Part shown: piece after piece, positions 26,263 through 31,136 of the stretch | How the letters are laid out: the number at the start of each line of letters is the position of its first letter | Numbering within the stretch: the first letter of the stretch is position 1 | Assembly (NCBI GenBank): GCA_021802595.1 | Contig: JAJZRT010000003.1 | Span: forward strand, 1-31,136 | DNA from: Pseudomonadota bacterium | Lineage (GTDB): Bacteria > Pseudomonadota > Gammaproteobacteria > Burkholderiales > Thiobacillaceae | Direction: 5' to 3' | DNA: 31,136 nucleotides | The notes under the pieces: generated by a model | Seen by the model: only the letters and a program-made list of their open reading frames with translations | Databases searched by the model: none | Told to the model about the DNA's origin: nothing | Made by a program: the position numbers and the translations under genes

Positions 26263-26288
26263 TCGCCCTGCATCCCCCTGCCTCAGCC

Positions 26289-26369
26289 CCGTTCGCCCTG
26301 AGCTTGTCGAAGGGCGAATGGTCAGCGCCGAAACGTACTCATGGCCTTCGACAGGCTTAGGCCGAAGGG
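26289..26369. repeat. 81-bp REP-doublet, unit 1 of 2 between epsL and the CAAX protease gene
   Basis: Head-to-head REP cores (CCGTTCGCCCTGAGCTTGTC at the left; ATGGCCTTCGACAGGCTTAG at the right) form an imperfect palindrome. It shares the core with the elements at 3141, 18448 and 24701. Confidence 0.9.
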
Positions 26370-26423
26370 TGGGGGACTGAGCGCATCCAAAACTCGGTTG
26401 AGCCGAGCCATCCAACCCCGCTA

Positions 26424-26504
26424 CCGTTCGCCCTGAGCTTGTCGAAGGGCAAATAGTCAGGGGCATAACATGCTCATGGCCTTCGACGAGCTCAGGCCGA
26501 ACGG
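26424..26504. repeat. 81-bp REP-doublet, unit 2 of 2
   Basis: Same length and layout as the unit at 26289-26369 with point differences. The right arm reads GGCCTTCGACGAGCTCAGGC. Together the pair make up more than half of the 296-bp gap. Confidence 0.9.
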
Positions 26505-26558
26505 CGGTGGATGTGCCACGCTGCCCGGCCGCCAGGCCTTTATACAGCGCAGCCTGCC

Positions 26559-27218
26559 TCACCAGAAACTCCAGTGACCCGTGGCCACCACATAGGCACC
26601 CAAACCCCCGTTGGTGACACCGTGCGCAATGACAGGCGCCCACAGGTTGCGCGTCCGGATATACAGCCAGCCATATGCCAGCCCGGCAACCAGGCCGGCC
26701 AGCCACTGCACGTGCTCGACGGCAAACAGCGCACTGGCGATGAGCAGCGCGCGGAAGCCGACCCGCGCCGGATCCAGCGCCAGAAAATCGGTCTGCTGCA
26801 TCCAGCGCTGCAGGAATGAGCGCCAGAAAAGTTCTTCCATGAGCGGCACCACCAGCGCCGCACCGGAGATGCGGAACGCCACCAGCAGCCAGTCGATGCG
26901 GCCGGCTTCGTCGGTGGGGTTGTAACCCTTGCCTGCCTCGCCCATCAGCATCCAGGCGGTGTCGAGATTGACCCACAGCACCAGCACGATCAGGCCGACG
27001 GCCAGCGACAGCAGCAGATGCTTCAGCGGCAGGCCATACGACCTGAGCTCAACATAATGGCGCCACAACATTGCCAGCGCCAGCGCCACCAGTCCTGCCT
27101 TAACCGGATACAGCCAGCGCACGTCGAAACCGGGCGCCCAGCCGGGCAACAGGCCTTCGAGCACAAGCAGGGCGATATACAGCCCGAACGGCAGGCTGCG
27201 GACGAATATGGGAGACAT
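26559..27218 (-). CDS. CPBP/CAAX-type membrane protease
   Basis: 219-residue polytopic membrane protein with about eight hydrophobic segments. The CPBP motifs are in order: EE at 128-129 in PLMEELFWRSFLQRW, His169 in LFAVEHVQWLAG and His199 in VIAHGVTNGG. Proteins of this type are recurrent companions of exosortase/EPS loci, where processing of an unknown membrane or sorted protein is assumed. It lies between epsD and epsL in the same orientation. No strong ribosome-binding site is seen before the ATG at 27218. Confidence 0.9.
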   Translation of the reverse strand: MSPIFVRSLPFGLYIALLVLEGLLPGWAPGFDVRWLYPVKAGLVALALAMLWRHYVELRSYGLPLKHLLLSLAVGLIVLVLWVNLDTAWMLMGEAGKGYNPTDEAGRIDWLLVAFRISGAALVVPLMEELFWRSFLQRWMQQTDFLALDPARVGFRALLIASALFAVEHVQWLAGLVAGLAYGWLYIRTRNLWAPVIAHGVTNGGLGAYVVATGHWSFW

Positions 27219-27258
27219 ATCGAAACCGGCGCGACTCGTCGCCGCGCCGGTCAGGCCA

Positions 27259-28224
27259 TCACTTCAGACCGGAAACGCCCTTGCTGATCGCGTCGGCGTC
27301 AGCAGCGGGTGCGGCAGGCGCGGCGGCTTTGGCTGCCGGTGCAACTGGCTGCTCAGCGGGAGCCGCCGCCTTCTTGCCTGCATCGGCAAACTCACCCACG
27401 TACTCGATCTTGGCAGCCGCCTTCACCCTGTCCAGCTCGGCCTTGGCCGCCTTCTGCCGCGCCTCGTTTTGCAACAGGCGCGCGATGGCTGGCTTGGCCT
27501 GCTCAAGGGTTACTGGCTGCACCTGCGAATCGGCCACCACGATCACGAGGAGACCCTCCGGCGTGTTCACCACCAGCGCTTGGCCGTTCGGCATCTCAGC
27601 GAGGCGGGGCAAGATTGTAGCTGGCAGTTGTTCGGCTGGCTTCACAACCTGCGAGCTTTGGACTTGGAGCTTCTGCTCCTTCAGCCACGCCCCAAAATCA
27701 TTCAGTGTCTTTGATTCGGCGAGCTGCTTCCGGATCGCCTCGCGTTTGCCCTCCGGTGCCTTGATCGCGACTTGCTGCAGGCGATAGATTTTGCGTTTGG
27801 TGAAAAGCTCGGGATGTTTGTTGAAATAATCGCTCACTTCAGCATCGGAAGGCTCTGGTGTCGTGCCGAGTGCACGGCTCATGTAGGCCTCGGCCATAAT
27901 CTGGCGTCGCGCAGTATCCAACGCCTGCAATACCACAGGATCGCGGTCCAGCTTATCGGCCTGCGCCTTCTGGGCCAGCACTTCCTGGTCCACGAGATTG
28001 CGCACCACCTGCAGCGACGCCGCCTTGGACTGATCCTTGTCAAGATTGGGAATGCGCTGCAGGGCATAGTTCACCTGCGACACAGTCAATTCAGTACCGT
28101 TGACCTTCGCCGCCACTTGGGTAGGTTTGTTCTCTTCGCCCCCTTTATCCTTCTTTTCACCGCAACCTGCGACGAGCGCAGCAGCAACCATCAGCGGCAA
28201 AGCCAGCTTCATGAACCCTTGCAT
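27259..28224 (-). CDS. epsD: EpsD-type peptidyl-prolyl cis-trans isomerase lipoprotein
   Basis: 321-residue periplasmic foldase. The signal peptide ends in a lipobox, LVAGC with Cys21. A SurA-type N-terminal helical domain follows (NGTELTVSQVNYALQRI, NLVDQEVLAQKAQADKLDRD), then a parvulin-like region (FTKRKIYRLQQVAIKAP, FGAWLKEQKL, LPRLAEMPNGQALVVNTPEG) and an Ala/Pro-rich C-terminal tail. EpsD starts the methanolan-type assembly module. The ATG at 28224 follows GAGGA at a good distance. Catalytic activity may be reduced relative to true parvulins; this was not tested. Confidence 0.92.
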   Translation of the reverse strand: MQGFMKLALPLMVAAALVAGCGEKKDKGGEENKPTQVAAKVNGTELTVSQVNYALQRIPNLDKDQSKAASLQVVRNLVDQEVLAQKAQADKLDRDPVVLQALDTARRQIMAEAYMSRALGTTPEPSDAEVSDYFNKHPELFTKRKIYRLQQVAIKAPEGKREAIRKQLAESKTLNDFGAWLKEQKLQVQSSQVVKPAEQLPATILPRLAEMPNGQALVVNTPEGLLVIVVADSQVQPVTLEQAKPAIARLLQNEARQKAAKAELDRVKAAAKIEYVGEFADAGKKAAAPAEQPVAPAAKAAAPAAPAADADAISKGVSGLK

Positions 28225-28458
28225 TTTGTCTTCCTCGTGATCCAGATTATTGGGAATTATGCGGTTCGAATGTTACACGAACTCAGGGCCCAAACTAATG
28301 GGCGAAATATAGCTACTAAGCGGAAAAGAAGATGAAAAATTTTATGCGCCCAATACAGTTTCTTATAGGACTCGCACTACATTTTTCTTTCGATAGTCAG
28401 GAGTTCCGTGGTCCGCTTTGAAGGAGGTCTGGTCGCGCCCAGTGTGCCGGAGGGTGCG

Positions 28459-28693
28459 CGACGATGGCGAAACGGGTATCGCATGGCGATCGACAGCGGG
28501 CTGGCCCCGCTCATCCTGTTCGCCGAGCGACTGAAAAATACCTGCGCGGAATTCTCGCCTCGTCCCGTTTCCCGATGAGCACCCGCATCCTCGAAGGCGT
28601 GAACAACCGTATCAAGGTCATCAGGCGCATGGCCTACGGCTTCCGCGACCCAGCCTGCTTCTTCCTCAAAATCAAGGATGCGTTTCCCCGGGA
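28459..28693 (+). pseudogene. ISL3-family transposase, 3' remnant with frameshift
   Basis: Only the C-terminal part survives. One frame reads WRNGYRMAIDSGLAPLILFA with ERLK. After a run of five A's near 28527-28535, the next frame continues KYLRGILASSRFPMSTRILE, then GVNNRIKVIRRMAYGFRDPA and FFLKIKDAFP, the conserved ISL3-family C-terminus. A sixth A would restore one frame, so a one-base deletion is the simplest explanation. The 5' part and the terminal repeats are missing. It marks the boundary between the EPS cluster and the cytochrome genes. Confidence 0.85.
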
Positions 28694-28838
28694 AAACGCG
28701 ATGAACCTTTTTTATGGGGTGGTTTTGATGCAATCAATGCGGGAATCACGGGTGAAGTGTACTAGGCTAAAAAATCTGCTGGATTCGGGGCGGGAAGGGG
28801 TGCCCGATAGATTCTTTTCGGTCCATTCATTGTATAGG

Positions 28839-28852
28839 GGATATTAATATCC
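28839..28852. promoter_or_regulatory. Perfect AT-rich palindrome upstream of the cytochrome-porin gene
   Basis: GGATATTAATATCC is a perfect 14-bp palindrome about 155 bp upstream of the start. It could be a regulator-binding site. No known factor is assigned from the sequence. Confidence 0.45.
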
Positions 28853-29007
28853 TATTATTTGGACTGTTCGGATGTGCAACACAGGTCGTCTGTATATTTG
28901 ATTGTTTTGCAACGTAGTTGTTTTTTGCAGCGCTTGCGGTGGGCCGTGTCATGGTTGGAGTGGACTGGACAACCCGTTTTCAATGTCGACAGCTTGGGAG
29001 ACTCTCT

Positions 29008-30387
29008 GTGATTACCAAATTTGTATGGCGCCGGATCCTGAAGGTGCGGGAGATACTCCCCGCATTAGCTACGCTCGTTTTGCTGGGAGTGTGGTCTTTC
29101 CCCAGCTATGCGCTTCCAGCCTTTGCCCGGCAGACCGGCCAGAACTGCCTGGCCTGCCACGCCGGCGGCCAGTTTCCCGAACTGACGCCCTACGGCCGCC
29201 TGTTCAAGCTCACCGGCTATACGCTGGGTGCCCGCTCGATTCCCCTCTCGGTGATGGCGGTCATCGACTACACCAATGTCCGCAACCCCAGGGACTCCAC
29301 CGGGGTGAAGGACACCACGACTTTCCACAAGAACGGCACGCCGGTATTCGATTTCGGCAGCGTTTTCCTGGCTGGGAAAATTACCGACAACCTCGGGGTA
29401 TTCGCGCAGGTGACCTACACGCACTATGACCACCAGAACGGAAGCAATGACTGGGTGGGCCATCTGAATGCCGACAACTCCGAACTCCGCTATGCGGATC
29501 GCTTCATCTCGCCCGGCAATGACCTGATCGTCGGTGCCTTCGCCAACAACAACCCGAGCATGCAGGACGTCTGGAACAGCACGCCAGCATGGGGCTACCC
29601 CTATCTTGGACCGACGTTTACCCTGGGCGCGCCCGCATCCCCCCTGCTGGACGGCGGACTCGCCCAGAATGCAGTGGGTGCCGGGGTCTATGCCTACTGG
29701 AACACGAGCCTGTATGGCGAGCTTTCGGTATACCGGACAGCCAATGGCCCCTACTCATTCCTGCACCCCGGCGACAATACTGGCATCGTCAGGATCAAGG
29801 ACGGTGCGCCGTATTGGCGGTTTGCGTATACAAAGGAAATCGGGCCGCATAACTTCATGGTCGGGACCTCGGGACTGGCCGCTGAGCTTTACGAGAACAA
29901 CGACACCACACAGCCTACAGACCGCTACCGGGATTACGGGCTGGACGCGCAGTACCAGTACATCCTCGATCCGCACACGGTCACCGCCCATGTCAGCTAC
30001 ATTCATGAAAACGTGAATTGGGGTGACCCGGTTGCTCTCGGGCATAACAATGCGAGCGATACCCTGAAGGAACTCAAGATCAAGGGCGCCTACGTCTACA
30101 ACGCCAAGTATGGCGCTAGCCTGGCCTACCAGCAGACCACCGGTTCCACCGATGCGGGTCTATACACAGATCCGACGGTAAACGAAGTTGCGTTCAACGC
30201 CAGCGGAAGCCCGGATACAACGGTCTGGGTTCCGGAGGTGTTCTGGACCCCCATGCAGTACCTTCGCATCGGCGCCCAGTACTGGCATTACACGAAAATC
30301 AATGGTGTCAGCAGCAACTACAACGGCGTTGGTCGCAACGCCAGCGCCAACGACACGCTGTTCTTCTATGTTTGGGGTGCCTACTGA
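29008..30387 (+). CDS. Outer-membrane monoheme cytochrome c-porin fusion (Cyc2-like architecture)
   Basis: 459 residues. An uncleaved-looking basic N-end and a signal peptide (ILPALATLVLLGVWSFPSYA) precede ALPAFARQTGQNCLACH, a single heme-c site (CXXCH, residues 47-51). Then PELTPYGRLFKLTGYTLG and about 380 residues of alternating beta-strands follow, ending FFYVWGAY with a terminal aromatic. This one-heme plug plus barrel layout matches Cyc2-type proteins that pass electrons across the outer membrane in iron oxidisers, but the wider family includes members of unknown function. The GTG at 29008 has GGGAG 7-8 nt upstream; TTG 28918 lacks one. Confidence 0.88.
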   Translation: MITKFVWRRILKVREILPALATLVLLGVWSFPSYALPAFARQTGQNCLACHAGGQFPELTPYGRLFKLTGYTLGARSIPLSVMAVIDYTNVRNPRDSTGVKDTTTFHKNGTPVFDFGSVFLAGKITDNLGVFAQVTYTHYDHQNGSNDWVGHLNADNSELRYADRFISPGNDLIVGAFANNNPSMQDVWNSTPAWGYPYLGPTFTLGAPASPLLDGGLAQNAVGAGVYAYWNTSLYGELSVYRTANGPYSFLHPGDNTGIVRIKDGAPYWRFAYTKEIGPHNFMVGTSGLAAELYENNDTTQPTDRYRDYGLDAQYQYILDPHTVTAHVSYIHENVNWGDPVALGHNNASDTLKELKIKGAYVYNAKYGASLAYQQTTGSTDAGLYTDPTVNEVAFNASGSPDTTVWVPEVFWTPMQYLRIGAQYWHYTKINGVSSNYNGVGRNASANDTLFFYVWGAY

Positions 30388-30439
30388 CGAGGCAAAGGGT
30401 CTGGCAGGACACTTTTTCTGACTTAAGAGGAATATCAAC

Positions 30440-31087
30440 ATGAAGACGGTTTTGTATACGACCCTGGCATTGGCCATTGCGAGCCTTGTGATTGGGGGGT
30501 GCTCCAATCTTGAGCGTTCGCGAGACCTCGGCAATCCACAGGTGCATGGCAAAACGCTTGCCATGCAGGTGTGCTCGAATTGCCATGGCATGGATGGCAA
30601 TTCAATCAATCCGAATTTCCCCAAACTGGCCGGCCAGCAGGAGGATTACCTGGTTGCCCAGTTGACCTACTTCCGCAGTCATAACCGCTCCGATCCGGAA
30701 GGCTCCGAGTACATGTGGGGGATCGCCCGCAAGCTGACGGATGAACAGATCAAGGGGCTGGCCACGTATTTCTCGGGACAGAAGGACAAGCCCAACATCG
30801 CCGGCGATCCGGCCCTCGTCGCCGAAGGCAAGTCGATTTTCGAGAACGGCATTCCCAAGGAAGAAGTCGCCGCGTGTGCCGGCTGTCATGGCCAGGCCGG
30901 CATGGGCAACGGCACCTTTCCCCGGCTGGCGGGGCAGCATGCGGACTACATGATCAAGCAGCTGCACGTCCTCTCGCAGACCGATCAGCGTCCGGCCGGC
31001 GCGATGATGAAGCCGCTGGTCCATGGCCTGATGCCATCGGACATGGTGGCCGTGACGGCCTATCTTCAGGGCGTGGCGCCGCAGTAA
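30440..31087 (+). CDS. Diheme c4-type cytochrome lipoprotein
   Basis: 215 residues with a lipobox (VIGGC, Cys21) so probably membrane-anchored and periplasm-facing. Two heme sites lie at residues 45-49 (CSNCH) and 146-150 (CAGCH) within two similar halves, each with a FPKLAGQ / FPRLAGQ segment and a TYF or AYLQ region typical of cytochrome c4. Met92 and Met189/190 or Met198 are candidate axial ligands. A strong AAGAGG precedes the ATG at 30440. It lies 52 bp after the porin-cytochrome and is probably co-transcribed, serving as its periplasmic electron acceptor. Confidence 0.93.
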   Translation: MKTVLYTTLALAIASLVIGGCSNLERSRDLGNPQVHGKTLAMQVCSNCHGMDGNSINPNFPKLAGQQEDYLVAQLTYFRSHNRSDPEGSEYMWGIARKLTDEQIKGLATYFSGQKDKPNIAGDPALVAEGKSIFENGIPKEEVAACAGCHGQAGMGNGTFPRLAGQHADYMIKQLHVLSQTDQRPAGAMMKPLVHGLMPSDMVAVTAYLQGVAPQ

Positions 31088-31126
31088 CGCCTGCCGGCCC
31101 GGGCCCGTGTCTTCGATAAGGAAGTG

Positions 31127-31136
31127 ATGAATAATT
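31127..31136 (+). CDS. Start of a further gene (first three codons, truncated by window edge)
   Basis: An ATG at 31127 is preceded by AAGGAAGTG, a plausible ribosome-binding site, 40 bp after the c4-type cytochrome stop. Only MNN and one base are visible, so nothing can be said of the product. Confidence 0.4.

Larger units (their letters stand above)
28225..29007. other. 783-bp spacer between divergent operons with an IS remnant
   Basis: Carries the intergenic region of epsD, an ISL3-type transposase fragment (~28459-28693) and an AT-richer upstream region of the cytochrome operon with a 14-bp palindrome. No convincing sigma-70 or sigma-54 promoter could be fixed by eye on either side. Confidence 0.7.

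Noticed and set aside
26263..26976. Upstream extension of the epsL frame (238 residues)
   Set aside because: It is repeat DNA plus the out-of-frame shadow of the CPBP protease gene, and a proper signal peptide begins only at 26262.
28225..28460. Sigma-70 or sigma-54 promoter for epsD
   Set aside because: A TAAAAT-like -10 can be seen, but no matching -35 and no GG-N10-GC element, so no promoter was called.
29008..30387. Firm naming as Cyc2 iron oxidase
   Set aside because: The motif and architecture fit, but related porin-cytochromes of unknown function share them; phylogeny is needed.

Overview
This window looks like chromosomal DNA of a high-GC betaproteobacterium, probably in the Nitrosomonadales / Gallionellales / Thiobacillus-Sulfuricella range. 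That placement is inference: it rests on a methanolan-type exopolysaccharide (EPS) operon (EpsD, EpsL, EpsE, EpsF, EpsG, exosortase B, EpsI), on porin-cytochrome and c4-type cytochrome genes of the kind found in iron/sulfur lithotrophs, and on REP-like repeats. No rRNA or other taxonomic marker is present.

Almost everything from 28.2 kb down to position 1 lies on the minus strand and forms one long EPS cluster, read right to left. (1) 28224-19697 is the export and assembly module: EpsD (lipoprotein foldase), a CAAX/CPBP-type membrane protease, EpsL (outer-membrane protein), EpsE (export), EpsF (Wzz-like), EpsG (Wzc-kinase-like with a degenerate Walker A), exosortase XrtB and EpsI. (2) 19647-16595 is GDP-L-fucose synthesis (gmd, fcl), with an MntA-HepT toxin-antitoxin pair between the two enzymes. 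(3) 16526-4684 is the repeat-unit module: a GT2 transferase, a Wzx-type flippase, a Wzy/O-antigen-ligase-type polymerase, a secreted PslG-like glycosidase, a 740-residue protein made of two fused GT4-like transferases, two more GT4 transferases, an FkbM methyltransferase and a WecG/TagA/CpsF transferase. (4) 4596-1 is dTDP-L-rhamnose synthesis (rfbB, a four-helix-bundle gene, rfbA, rfbC, rfbD) and the start of galE, cut by the window edge. The predicted polymer therefore draws on dTDP-rhamnose, GDP-fucose and UDP-galactose/glucose. No priming phosphoglycosyl transferase is visible here.

From 28.2 to 29.0 kb there is a spacer carrying a frameshifted 3' remnant of an ISL3-type transposase. To its right, on the plus strand, an outer-membrane monoheme cytochrome-porin fusion (Cyc2-like architecture) is followed by a diheme c4-type cytochrome lipoprotein, and the window ends at the start of another gene. 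This pair may move electrons across the outer membrane.

The most unusual feature is short repeats that have entered coding sequence. A GAGCGGT heptamer sits at every rfb gene junction, and is seen to supply start codons and terminal codons. A 114-bp REP-doublet is inserted exactly in frame in the four-helix-bundle gene, and a near-identical copy lies in an intergenic region 21 kb away. A GC-rich palindrome is inserted in frame in gmd.
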